Below are positions 10,280-19,849 of a DNA stretch of 27,421 nucleotides, piece by piece (position 1 is the first letter of the stretch; each line of letters starts with the position of its first letter). Position numbers and translations under genes: made by a program. Source of the DNA: Chara braunii. Lineage: Eukaryota; Streptophyta; Charophyceae; Charales; Characeae. The notes beneath the pieces are model-generated. The model searched no databases, had not been told where the DNA came from, and was given only the letters and a program-made list of their open reading frames with translations. The stretch lies in assembly GCA_003427395.1 (NCBI GenBank), contig BFEA01000734.1, positions 610,298 to 637,718 on the forward strand, read 5' to 3'.

Positions 10280-11150
10280 CCAACCAAGGAAGTGGAGATG
10301 AAGGTCCACCATAGCCGAAGGTGAGTCTCCCATGTCGGTTCTTCTTATTCTTGCCCTCCCAACCATTACACCCTTCTTCCACCCTTCTCCATAGCCTGGC
10401 ACGAGGCGCTTCACCCTCTACCTCCACAGCCTAGGCCTACACCCTACTACTACTAGTGCTCCATAGCCATGGAGGTCTTCTTCCTCACCCTCCAGCTCCA
10501 CCACTCTAGAGGAGCTCTGCCTAACCTCACCCTCTGGGAGCAGCAGCAGCATGACTGCTGAGTAATGTGTGCCGTCACTCATTGTGGCCGAGTGATATAG
10601 TCTTGCAGCTCAGCCTCCATCCTCCCTTGACCGCGTCACTACTGCTGCTTCCAGACTGCCTTTTGGAGGGAACATCATTGCAGCCTGCAATCCTCCACTA
10701 TCTAGGTACGAGCCCTGACTAATCATGACCTTTTTGGAAGCTACCGGGTCCCTTTTTTTTTTTTTTTTTTTTTTTTTTTGGGGTCCCTCTGAGCCTACTG
10801 GTCCGCAGCTGGGCTACCTGAGTTACTGGGAAGTCCCTACCGGGTACTAGCCAAATACTACTTATGTCCTTGTCCATCATGGCCTTTCTAGAAGTCTGTC
10901 TGGTCTCCAATTTCAGTCCTATCCCTGCGGTTGCGCTATTTCTAAACCACCCCTTCCAATGGGACACGGAAAACACAGGGGGAGACACAGGTAGTACTCT
11001 GCATAGCAATCATCACACAAGCAAACAGCAATCTCATTCAGAACATGAAAATCTCAGCAAATCAAACCAGCAAGCAGCAATGCTCAGAAAACTGCATAAA
11101 TCTTAGACTGATTGCGTGTGGGTCGTTGCAGGTATATGCCTTGGCCTGGA
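10280..11150 (+). repeat. Diverged dispersed repeat, copy 1
   Basis: It shares ordered landmarks with 16774-17381 plus 26386-26870: GGTCCACCATAG near the left; GAGGGAACATCATTGCAG (10665) against GAGGGAAACATCATTGCAG (17317); CACAGGTAGTAC (10983) against CACAGGTAAGTAC (26604); and AATCTCAGCAA (11050) against the same at about 26751. Divergence is high and boundaries are approximate. The order of landmarks across the family C insertion is the main support. Confidence 0.5.
10750..10836 (-). mobile_element. Short 5'-truncated poly(A) retro-insertion
   Basis: A run of 27 T at 10753-10779 (poly(A) on the minus strand) sits at one end of an 87-bp block. Perfect 9-bp direct repeats CTACCGGGT at 10741-10749 and 10837-10845 flank the block. 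This is the signature of target-primed reverse transcription by a LINE machinery. The roughly 57-bp non-A part is too short to identify its source. Confidence 0.5.
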
Positions 11151-11548
11151 TCATGGTGGTCGTTGCTGGATGATTCAGATTCCAGCTCTGCCTTACCAGT
11201 AGTCATGATATTTTCCCGTTGTGGAGATGGATCATGTTGTATGTATGGCTGGTCACTCCAGTGCTATTGTCGCATTTGCGTGCATGGTGTTGGTCAAAGG
11301 GTCAGATGGCCAAAATAGGTCATGCAGTGGCATCCCAAGATGGCTTTGGATCTTTTTTTTCTCCTGTAAAGCGGGATAACTGCTCACATTATCCTGTCCA
11401 GCAGTTCTTGAACTCGTGATTGGTTTGCCGTACAGTTACATATGTTTTTCTACCAGCCAGGTACAAAAGGAAGGTGTCTGATGTAGTCGCATGTTTCCAT
11501 GTTTTCTCTCCGAACGACCGGTAACCCCTGATCTTCATTGTTTTGCAG

Positions 11549-11609
11549 GGCTGTCAAGTTCGATTACAGGAAGACGCTCTTATCGGGTGATGGATGCATA
11601 TTGTATAAG
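11549..11609 (+). CDS. Candidate internal exon of unidentified host gene (exon ii)
   Basis: 61 bp between a strong acceptor (CTTCATTGTTTTGCAG) and a good donor (AAG|GTTAGT). After the first base, which completes the Gly codon carried over from the exon at 9729, it encodes 20 residues, AVKFDYRKTLLSGDGCILYK, and ends in phase 0. Matching phase across a 1.7-kb gap is weak but real support, because one in three random pairs would match. The family is unknown to me. An alternative reading frame is also open, so coding status rests on the splice signals and phase. Confidence 0.45.
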
Positions 11610-11733
11610 GTTAGTAGTGCTGACTCACTGCGCAAGATTCTGCTGACATACTGGAAGAGCGGGAGATGCATGCATGCTGTATGGCGTCTTAAAAAGATGG
11701 CTCAATGATCATATACCAAGTAGTTTACTGCAG

Positions 11734-11766
11734 GCACCGATATTCACTGCATCAATCAGCCAGTTT
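11734..11766 (+). CDS. Possible 33-bp micro-exon (exon iii)
   Basis: Lies between TAGTTTACTGCAG and TTT|GTGAGT. It keeps phase 0 from the preceding exon and encodes APIFTASISQF. The acceptor has a poor pyrimidine tract and the exon is very short, so this is only a suggestion. The sequence is interrupted 20 bp later by the family A fragment at 11786. Confidence 0.2.
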
Positions 11767-11785
11767 GTGAGTGGTAGTGACTGAT

Positions 11786-13380
11786 AGGATTGGGTACTCT
11801 ATCAACGCCTGCTTCAACTTCTTCATGGCAGACGTGCAGTCCTTGTCCCACTTCCAGATTGTCTCTTTTTCAGCAACCTGCGAAGGGGTGCAGCGATGGT
11901 GGAGAAGTTTCTTACAAACTTCCCGTAATAGTTAGTTAAGCCTAAGAACGACCGCAACTCTCTTAACGTGTGGGGTGTAGGCCAATCTCTAATCGCTGCG
12001 ATCTTACTATCTTCTGGTTTGATGCCGTCTCCGTCTAAGACATGGCCTAAATACAGAACTTGGGTCTTTGCCCATTCACACTTCTTTGCGTTGATCTTGA
12101 AGTTAGCCTCCCTGAATTTCTCCAAGACCTGCCTTAGATGACCCTCATTCTCCTGGAGGGTCCTACTGAACACTAGAGTGTCATCTTAATAAACTACTAC
12201 AAACCTGTCCAACCACGGCCTAAACAAGTCGTTCATACAATGTTGGAAAGTTGCTGGCGCGTTGGTTAGTCCAAAGGGCATAACTATAAACTCGTAGTCC
12301 CCATATCTAGTCAGGAACGCCGTCTTATACTGATCATCAGGATGGACCTTTATTTGATGGTATCCGGACTTCAAGTCTATCTTCGAAAAATACTTGCAAC
12401 CCTGCACCCGATCTAAAAGATCATCTATACGGGGCAGTGGCTCCGCATTCTTCACTGTGATAGCATTGAGACCCCTATAGTCAATGCACATTCTGAGCTC
12501 TCCCTCCTTCTTTGGGACAAATAGGACAGGTGCTCCAAATGGAGACGAACTGGGCCTAATCCAACCCTTCTCTAGGAGTTTGTCTAACTGCTTGCGCAAC
12601 TCCTCCAATTTCCGCGGGGACATCCTATACGTTGTTCCTTTAAGAGTCCTACTGCCAGCCTCTATCTCAATGCGATGCTGGATGGGCCGCGGAACTACTC
12701 CCGTTGGCGGCTTAGCTAAATCTGTGTACTCTTCCAGCAGCTTGGCAATAGCGGGATCTATGGTCTTTTCCTCTTTAGGCTCAGTAACTGACCTGACATA
12801 GGCTACAAAAACCTGTTCTTCTAGCGGCTCCTTCTTCACTAACCTTGCGAACGCAGGAGCGCTAAGGCAGCAATGTGCTTGGGAGTTGTCTATTCCTGAC
12901 ACATGAAACAGACGGGCAGTCTTGACCCCGCCTTACGGGCTAGGGAGCCAACACTCATGTTCCCTCAAATGGAGTGTGGCCCCCGCTGCCTCTCCCCAGT
13001 CCATTCCTAGGACTATATCGAAGGGAAGGCTGTCCTCTACGAGGAGAGTCAAGGAATGGAGAACTTTCTCCACTTTCCCATCTTTCTCTAGGCGGAAGTA
13101 CGCCTGGACTCCCTCTACGTAATCCTCCACTCGCATCGTGCGATTGTCTGCGAGGATACTCACTATGAGGTCTGCTAGCTTCTGGACCTTTAGCCCCAAC
13201 TTCAACTTCTGCAGCGCCTTTCTACTGATATAGCTGCGCGTGGCCCCACTATCTACTAGGGCCCCTACTCTACCTCTGAAAATCTCTACATCTACTAAAA
13301 CTAGTTGTCCTCTACTCTCCTTCTTCATCTTGGCCCAAGCGGGCATTCTCTCCTTCAGCTCATCGGCCACGCCTGTGAGG
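11786..13380 (-). pseudogene. Protease-RT fragment of family A retrotransposon (copy 2), minus strand
   Basis: Closely matches 2968-4552 of copy 1 but is cut at both ends: similarity begins at GTGAGG (13380) and stops at AGGAT (11786). It encodes the pol N-terminal region (GVADELKERMPAWAKMKK), protease with ALVDSGATRSYIS, and RT fingers/palm up to the tether region. It stays in one frame to about 11860 except for two stops, TAA at 12933-12935 (TCA in copy 1) and TAA at 12186-12188. The second replaces Leu of the catalytic YLDD box, destroying the active site. A one-base loss near 11870 shifts the end. No LTR, RNase H or integrase is attached. Copy 1 carries two G deletions that this copy lacks. 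Confidence 0.9.
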
Positions 13381-13603
13381 CAGAGCTGGGCACCGGGCGC
13401 CCAGAGCCGCACCCACCTGCACCCACCGACCCACAAGGTGATGGGTCGGATTTAGGTCTACACGAGCTGTCTTGGGTGGGTTATGGGTGGGCGCAGCCAG
13501 CATGCCTTTCTGGGTGATGGGCGGGTGAAGATTTGACCTGGGTCACCCGCTGGGTGGGTGGAAGGCGGGTGATGACTTGGCCTGGGTCACCCGACCCATA
13601 GAC
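13381..13603. repeat. G-rich degenerate repeats abutting assembly gap
   Basis: GGGTGGG, GGGCGGG and CTGGGTCACCCG motifs recur. Two imperfect units of about 46 bp can be aligned (from about 13517 and 13563), each with GGCGGGTGA and CCTGGGTCACCCG. Several closely spaced G-runs could form quadruplexes. The tract runs straight into the Ns. Confidence 0.6.
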
Positions 13604-13818
13604 NNNNNNNNNNNNNNNNNNNNNNNNNNNNNNNNNNNNNNNNNNNNNNNNNNNNNNNNNNNNNNNNNNNNNNNNNNNNNNNNNNNNNNNNNNNNNNNNN
13701 NNNNNNNNNNNNNNNNNNNNNNNNNNNNNNNNNNNNNNNNNNNNNNNNNNNNNNNNNNNNNNNNNNNNNNNNNNNNNNNNNNNNNNNNNNNNNNNNNNNN
13801 NNNNNNNNNNNNNNNNNN
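13604..13818. other. Assembly gap (215 N)
   Basis: Unresolved bases. The flanks differ: G-rich repeats on the left, family B gag ending in a C-rich run (CCCCCCACCCC) on the right. A tandem G-rich array that resisted assembly is the likely content. Confidence 0.95.
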
Positions 13819-15125
13819 CCCCCACCCCGTTGTGTAGTACGTCGGGCTTGAGGTTGAAAGCCAATCTGTATATGTTATGAGTCTGAGCACCAGGCGATGT
13901 GTTACAGTAGAGGGAACCGTGCCTTTAATCACATCCAAGCACGACTGCGCAGTCATTTCTAGATCAGGAGTAACAAAGAGTTTACTAACGTACTGCTGCA
14001 GACTATGCATGGTGTCTGTCCACTTGCTGTGCTTGAGCTTGTCAAGCTTGAGTCTAGCTTTGGCGGCAGCATGTGGATCAGCATATTGTTTGATCAAGAG
14101 ATCCTCGAGTGTGGCTATTGGTGTAGCCTTCAGCCATTTGTTCAGGTCTATTCTTTTATAGCCTGGCTGTACAGCTTGGACTTCTAAGAAGCCCCTTACG
14201 ACGGGTTCCACATTGGTCCCTAGGACCGACGACTGAGTGACCGGGGGTGTCCCAAACACATCAAAGTAGGATCGCATAGAGCTGATCCAAGATTCAATGT
14301 CGTCCTTTCCATCATACTTAGACGAAATCGGTGCCGCCTTCCTGTCTACGTAGGGAAAGCTGCAGCTAGGACCAGCGATTGATGGGTCCGAATTCGGGGC
14401 TGCAACTGTTCCAGAATGACTTGCACTGCCACTTGCCACTGCAGCAGCAACAACAGCAACAGCGGGGTCTGGACCTGCTGCAGATCCGGATAGGCTGTTT
14501 ACCACACTCAAAGAAGAAGAAGAAGAAGGTATAGTTACAGGGGCAAGAACGGACTGACACACAACACTAAAAGCAGGGTAAGCACGCGGAAGGACACTTT
14601 GGGCCGGCTGCACGTTAGCAAACTGTTGCAGCTGGTCACGGTGCTGCTGCGCCATCAGGGCCATATCTTCGTGCAACTTATTGAGTTCGTCAAACACCTT
14701 TGCGAGTTGGCCAGTATGGTCATCAACAGCCCAGACGTCTATTAAGGCCCTGAGAAGTGGGACTGTCTTCTCTTCCACCTCATCATCAGTTAAGGCGGGC
14801 ACGATACTGAAGACGGCTTTATGAGCCTTTTGTCTCCCTTCTCCTTCTCCTTCTCTTCCTCTTTCTTCTTCAATGCTTTTTCATAAAAGAACTGGTACTG
14901 CGCTTTTTCTGCCTCAGGGGCAACGTCCATTTGCAGCTTTCATTCTGCTGCAGATCCCATGATGGAGGACGAAGGTGTCAATAAGTCTCTCAAGAGAGGT
15001 CCGTACTTCCGCACACTTCTGGGACAAACACTCCTCTTCCCTCTCCTCACCCCCTCAAGAGCAACACTCAGAAGCCTCTCTCTTCTCTCTTTGTCTCTCG
15101 TTTGCGATCGTGTAGATGCAAACAT
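13819..15125 (-). pseudogene. gag of family B retrotransposon, minus strand, cut by the gap
   Basis: The start codon on the minus strand is at 15125 (MFASTRSQTRDKERRERLL). The first part reaches a TGA at 14940-14942, which could derive from CGA. The same frame continues through an acidic/Lys-rich stretch (EKALKKKEEE), and a frameshift near 14805 leads into the main gag body at 14802-13838. That body has a helical region (LIDVWAVDDHTGQL), a Ser/Ala/Pro linker with a poly-Ser (AGA)n tract, and a retrotransposon gag domain (KYDGKDDIESWISSMRSYFD, LLIKQYADP, DTMHSLQQYVSKLF). The zinc knuckle and all of pol would lie beyond the gap and are not seen. Its sequence is unlike the gags of families A and C. 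Confidence 0.8.
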
Positions 15126-16435
15126 TTAACGAACCAAATGAAAGAAACAACTTGAAAGCAATTAGAAGAGAAGGTAGAACTCCTAGCCGGAGCGGCAATT
15201 TATTTGGACTGGAGAGAAGTCAAAACAATCAAAAAAATAAAGATCAGAGAGATCTGATTCCGCCACACAGTCTGGTCCGACTACATATGAGGTCCTCTCA
15301 AGCCTAGCCGGACTCAGGTCCGTGAAGACACAACAAATCAAATTCAAAGTGTGCTACGTAATGCAAGAGAGAATTGAGTGGTGTCCAAGGTGCGAGTCAG
15401 GCGGCGGATCGTGCCGTAAAGTCCGTTAAAACGTCTCAGCTGAGATCCCCTTAGCAGTGAGTGTCCTGGTCCGAAAGCATGAACTCCGAGTCCCAATCAG
15501 ATAGAGCAAGGTAACTGACGTCAATAGATTTGGGCCTGAGGGGCCCTTCTTGTTTGGGCCTGGTCCCACTGAGTCCCAAATGGTCCCAGTGGAGTCAGAA
15601 CCGGTTCGCAACCAACAAGAGTTCCACAAAGACCTACTCTCTGTGCCTACCGAATTGAAAAACGAAATTTAGCCCTAGAAAGAACCTACAGACTACAGCC
15701 TTTCAGAATGAAATAAACAAAGGACTGTAGAAAGATATAGCATGGCACACAAGATACTCCATTCATTCACTCGTCAGGTAAGTAGGCAGTTCACTCACCT
15801 CATACACAATCAAGACTATGGAGGATGGAAGAAAAACCCAGAATACCCCAGCAGGCAGTCAATTCCATGCACACACACATGGGCACCCTGGCGCCACGAC
15901 ACTTACCTGAGTGGCCGGGCTCTTGAGATGAAAAGAAACTCACCCCCATCTCACGTAGTCCTCCTGACCCAATAAGCATCCTCTACACTAGTGTCCTATC
16001 ATCTAGGAGGGTCAACATCTACCCCAAAGTACAACGTCGGATCCCCCGTCGATGTTGAAGATCAAAGTAGCAACTTGCAGTCCGTAGGTGCAGATATGGC
16101 TGCCACCCTCAAGCTCGCCTAACTTGAGGGGAACCCTAAAGTCACTCCTCGTCTTCCTTGAAGTCCAGATTCCAGTTGTAGGTGCCCTTCACTGTCGCCT
16201 CTCTCCAATTGCATCACGAAGTCCCACCTTGTGTCTCGCCCCCACAAACATGCACTCTTGCAACCTGGCCGGGTCTAATGTCGACCCTACGCGGCCCTGC
16301 CAGGTGGGAGCAGCTTCCCTTTACCACGCTGCCCCACTTAACCCTAACTTCATGCCCTAACCCGAAGTGGTTAGCCCTTACCACTTAGGTTAGGGTTATG
16401 GCGGCAAAGTCAACTCTCGCCAGCAAGTAGAATCT
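15126..16435 (-). other. Leader of family B element (no gene)
   Basis: About 1.3 kb between the primer-binding site and the gag start, on the minus strand. No supported coding region is present. Its length parallels the long leader of family C. Confidence 0.6.
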
Positions 16436-16447
16436 GCTCTGATACCA
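16436..16447 (-). other. Primer-binding site, tRNA-iMet type (family B)
   Basis: On the minus strand it reads TGGTATCAGAGC, the canonical plant initiator-Met primer-binding site, one base after a CA LTR end (GGATCGTAACA). This sets the direction and the LTR boundary of family B. Confidence 0.9.
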
Positions 16448-16448
16448 A

Positions 16449-16773
16449 TGTTACGATCCTGGCCAAATTTCGAAGTATACATTCATAAGAAAGTACAATG
16501 TCGTCCAATTGCAAGAAGAAATGAATTGAACTTGAGAGGGGAGAGAGGGAAAGAAGAAGAAGAAGAAGAAGAAAGAAAGAAGGAGAAGAAGAAAGAAAGA
16601 AGAAGAAGATGATGTACTCCAGCAGAGACCAAAGATAATGCTCTTCTTCTTCGCCAACCAATCTTCTTCTCCTTATCTCCTCCCCTCTTATTCAAACAAG
16701 AAATAACAATAATAATGTTGAATGGCTGAACCAGAATCAATGTCCGAATCCCTCTTCTACTGCAGGCACAACA
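16449..16773 (-). repeat. Probable 5' LTR of family B element
   Basis: The minus-strand 3' end (GTAACA) is fixed by the PBS. The other end is proposed at 16773 because the minus strand there starts TGTTGTGCC, giving a TGTT...AACA LTR of 325 bp. Similarity to the diverged repeat (ATGAGGTCCACCATAG) also begins right outside. The LTR carries a (GAA)n-rich tract at 16550-16615. No partner 3' LTR is in the window, so the right end is unconfirmed. Confidence 0.5.
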
Positions 16774-17381
16774 TGAGGTCCACCATAGTCATGGCCACCC
16801 TTCCTCTTCCTCTTTATGTAGGCCGAGGCTATGGCGGAGTAATGAGGGCTCTACCCTCCTGTCCAAAGGACAACCCAAAGCAGCTATGTCGCTGCCTTCC
16901 TGTCTGGAGGTCAACACAAGGCAGCTATGCCGCTGCCCATTCAACCGCCATGCCTGACTCTGTCTCGAGCTTCCTTGATGCGGCACTACCCCAACAGGGG
17001 CCTTCCAGATGGAGCGCCTCACAAGGTGATGAAGATGGTGTCCACCATAGCCAGGTAGGTACCTCGCCACTGTCCTCCTTGGTCCTCTTCTCCCTCCTCC
17101 TATCGGTAGAGCTCCACCATAGCCAAGGTTGAAGCTCCCGTCTTCTTCCTCCCAGCAGTGCTGTACTAGCTAGCGCTCCAGCAGCGTGTCGCCAAACTTG
17201 CACACTGAAGGATGAGGCTCTTCCCTCGGCCGCCTGATATAGCGGCCTACTTGCCTCCTGGGCGGTGACTTCCAGGCCGCTCGGCCTCCCAAGCAACCGG
17301 TACCTCCTCCCTTTCAGAGGGAAACATCATTGCAGACTCTGATATTGCCCGTACAGGCCCTAGACTCAGACTGGATGGACT
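16774..17381 (+). repeat. Diverged dispersed repeat, copy 2, left half
   Basis: Shares landmarks with 10280-11150, including GGTCCACCATAG and GAGGGAAACATCATTGCAG, and continues after the family C element at 26386. It is rich in CCATAGCC-type words. Open frames across it are unsupported as genes. Confidence 0.45.
17378..17381. repeat. 4-bp target-site duplication of family C, left
   Basis: GACT directly before the LTR TG, repeated as GACT at 26386-26389 directly after the 3' LTR CA. Confidence 0.6.
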
Positions 17382-18338
17382 TGCAATGACTTGCTGTTTT
17401 CTGGTTACCTGTAGCCTCTCTCTGTCGAGGTTGTACTTTAGGTAGGACAGATTCGTAATTTTGTTTGGCTGAGGGCTAACCGAGAGACCTACCTGTGTGG
17501 GAAATTCGTGAGGGACATATCTGCAAATCCGGGAAAATACAGGCCCGGTACTAACAGGTTTCCCTACAGCTACCTAGCTGCGCATAGCAGGCCTGGGCTA
17601 CCCTAGGACAGACAGGCCCTAAGGGCCTATTCTGATAGACGGTCCTATAGCCTATAACCGGGTCCGGTAGAGGCGGAGAGGCCGAAACAACAACGGTACC
17701 GGTCGGTCAGTCAGTCCGGTCTAGGTCGGTGTAGGCTAGAAGTAGGATGGGCACATCGGTTCAGGGCTTTTGGGCAGTTGGTACCGTGGACATCGCTGCT
17801 GCGCTACGCGTGAACCGGAAGTGGTGACGACTCAGTGTGGGAGGAGACGGGCATAGCCAGACCTTTGGAGTGCAGGCCATAGTTGGGACCTGCGCTGTAC
17901 TCTGCCAGCACGTAGGGGCTGACAGAGGTCTGGGTTATCGAGGTCTGCGGGAGGTGAGAGAGATTGGTGCCCTGTTGGACCCTCCTCCGGAGTGGGGTCA
18001 GAGCTGCGGCTTCTTCATCTCAGAGGTCATCTTGTCAGGGTTTGGTGGCGCTGCTGCAGACTTCCATCTGGGAAGTCTCCCGACACTTCGTCATCATCAG
18101 ATACTGTGGCGCTGGTCTTCTTCTTCATCCTCTGAGCGGCGCTTGGCCTCAGAGGCCTGTTTCAGGGTGGCACTGCCCCCAGGAGGCTGTATTTGGGTGG
18201 CGCTTGATGATTCAGGGGCTCAGGGGGTGTTACGGGTGTTACTCAGGGTTGGGGAAGGAAGCGCTGCTCATATCTGAGCAGCGCAGTGTATGTGAATGAG
18301 TGTTGGCCTTCAGGCAACGAACAACCAGAATCATAACA
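17382..18338 (+). repeat. 5' LTR of family C (957 bp, internally deleted)
   Basis: Matches the 3' LTR at 25132-26385 along its length. It lacks about 270 bp near its 3' end, between CAGCGCAGTGTA and TGTGAATGAGTG, which removes the AATAAA present in the 3' LTR. It also lacks a 20-30-bp piece at about 18000. Both LTRs are copied from the same templates at insertion, so the deletion happened afterwards. Confidence 0.93.
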
Positions 18339-18340
18339 GT

Positions 18341-18352
18341 TGGTATCGGAGC
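18341..18352 (+). other. Primer-binding site, tRNA-iMet type (family C)
   Basis: TGGTATCGGAGC, two bases after the LTR CA end, differs from the canonical TGGTATCAGAGC at one position (A to G). Confidence 0.88.
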
Positions 18353-19849
18353 AATTGGATCCAGGCTCGGGAGCGATTGATGAGTTGGAGCACCCATCAT
18401 CATCTGGCGAGATACTGGAGTTGTCTCATGGCGATTCATCATCTTCAGGGTTGTTGTCAGTAAGGGTGGTGGTGGTGAGTGTGTGGCGAGAAGCAACAGG
18501 CAGCGGGTGACTCACTCCTGACCGGGGTTGCGCAGGAGTGCTTGTCGATTGACACTCAGAGGCCTGGGAGGCTCTGAGAGGCTAATTATAGCCTGGCGAT
18601 TCACCTGGAGGTTGGCGATTGAGAAGGAAGTGGTCCCAGGAGGTTGCAATTGTGGAATTGGGTCAGGATCCCCAATTTCCAAGCAGCGCAGTACAGGGTG
18701 ATGTGGCGCTGCACTGACTTTGTCAGTTATTGACACCTGGGAGTCCGATTTCTTTGAATCTGTCAGTTGGGGGGGAAGCGCCTCAGGGAATTCTACAGGA
18801 TCACCAAGTTTGATGCAATTTGGTACGTGGGAATGCTGGATACTGTCAGGAGATGAAACTGGCGAGATGGGGTTGACCAGTCAGCCATAGCAAGGGTTTC
18901 ATGCATCTTCTTCAGAGTTGACCCTGAAGTAAGTGTGTTCCTTACTCCATCCTGTGTGGCGATTCTGGGGCTATTTTTATAATAGTGAAAATTGGTCTGT
19001 CTGCCAGGTGACAGTTGAGAATCGAAATTCAGATTGTGGGACAGCCATATCCAACTTCCCCTACCTATCTTCTTTGACCTCTACTGACCCTGTTTGACCA
19101 TCTTTCTGACTCATATTTCATCTGTGACTGCTTTACAGTATTGCGATTGACACTCTATAGTGAATTGCTGAGTTCAGGGTCCTGTTGTCAGTGATAATGC
19201 AAAAAGAATTCTGCGCTGACATAGCCAAAGCTAGGATAGACTAGGGTCAGTCATAACTTTGATTCTGTCCGTCAGAATTCAGTTCTGTCAGTCCCTGGTA
19301 AATCGCAATTCAATATTTTAGCATTGTCTGAAATTGCACATCCATAATTGATGTTTTGAGTCAGTTACAGTGAAAACTGTAATTCGCCATACCCAGGGTA
19401 TGGCATACAGGGTCATACAATGTTGAGGTCTGTAGGGTAAGTCTAAAAATAGGCCATCCTGTAAATCGCTGCATCTTGGTCATCAGTAGAGACCTGTCTA
19501 ACCCTAATTAGTCACTCTGTCTGATTGCTAATCAATACTAATTAGTCCAAGACTGCATCCTTTCAGTTGTTGAGTCAGGATTTGCAATTATTGCGTGCAG
19601 TTGTTGTGTCAGGGTAGGGATGGAAAAATCGTGAAATTGGTTTTTGCCTGAGTGGACTGTGAACTAACCCTGACCCTCAAGCGGTTTGCTGAGACTGAGC
19701 ACTCACTTGCTCAGACTAACCAATCCTCTCTCTTCAGGCAGGTGACAACAATTGAGTGAGTACTGAAGAGAAAACTCAACTCTTGTTACCTCCTGCTTTG
19801 TCTTTGTTTGTGTGTTGTTTTTATTTATCTGCATTGTTGGGTGAGCAAA
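18353..19849 (+). other. Leader of family C element (no gene)
   Basis: About 1.5 kb without a supported coding region before the gag ATG. It becomes A/T-richer to the right. Packaging signals are expected here from general knowledge but none is identified. Confidence 0.65.

Larger units (their letters stand above)
9824..11548 (+). other. Candidate intron holding repeat copy and poly(A) insertion
   Basis: Runs from GTTTGT at 9824 to TTGTTTTGCAG at 11548, with branch-like CTGAT about 20 bp before the acceptor. It contains an A-rich tract (10058-10095), the diverged repeat at 10280-11150 and a short retro-insertion at 10750-10836. No open frame in it looks like a gene. Confidence 0.4.

Noticed and set aside
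16722-17296. Open frames on both strands around 16.7-17.3 kb
   Set aside because: They lie within the diverged dispersed repeat, have no recognisable domain, and the strands compete.
17837-18299. Open frames shared by both family C LTRs (also 25587-26049)
   Set aside because: They are shared only because LTRs are copies. The frame is changed by the indel between the LTRs, and there is no recognisable domain.
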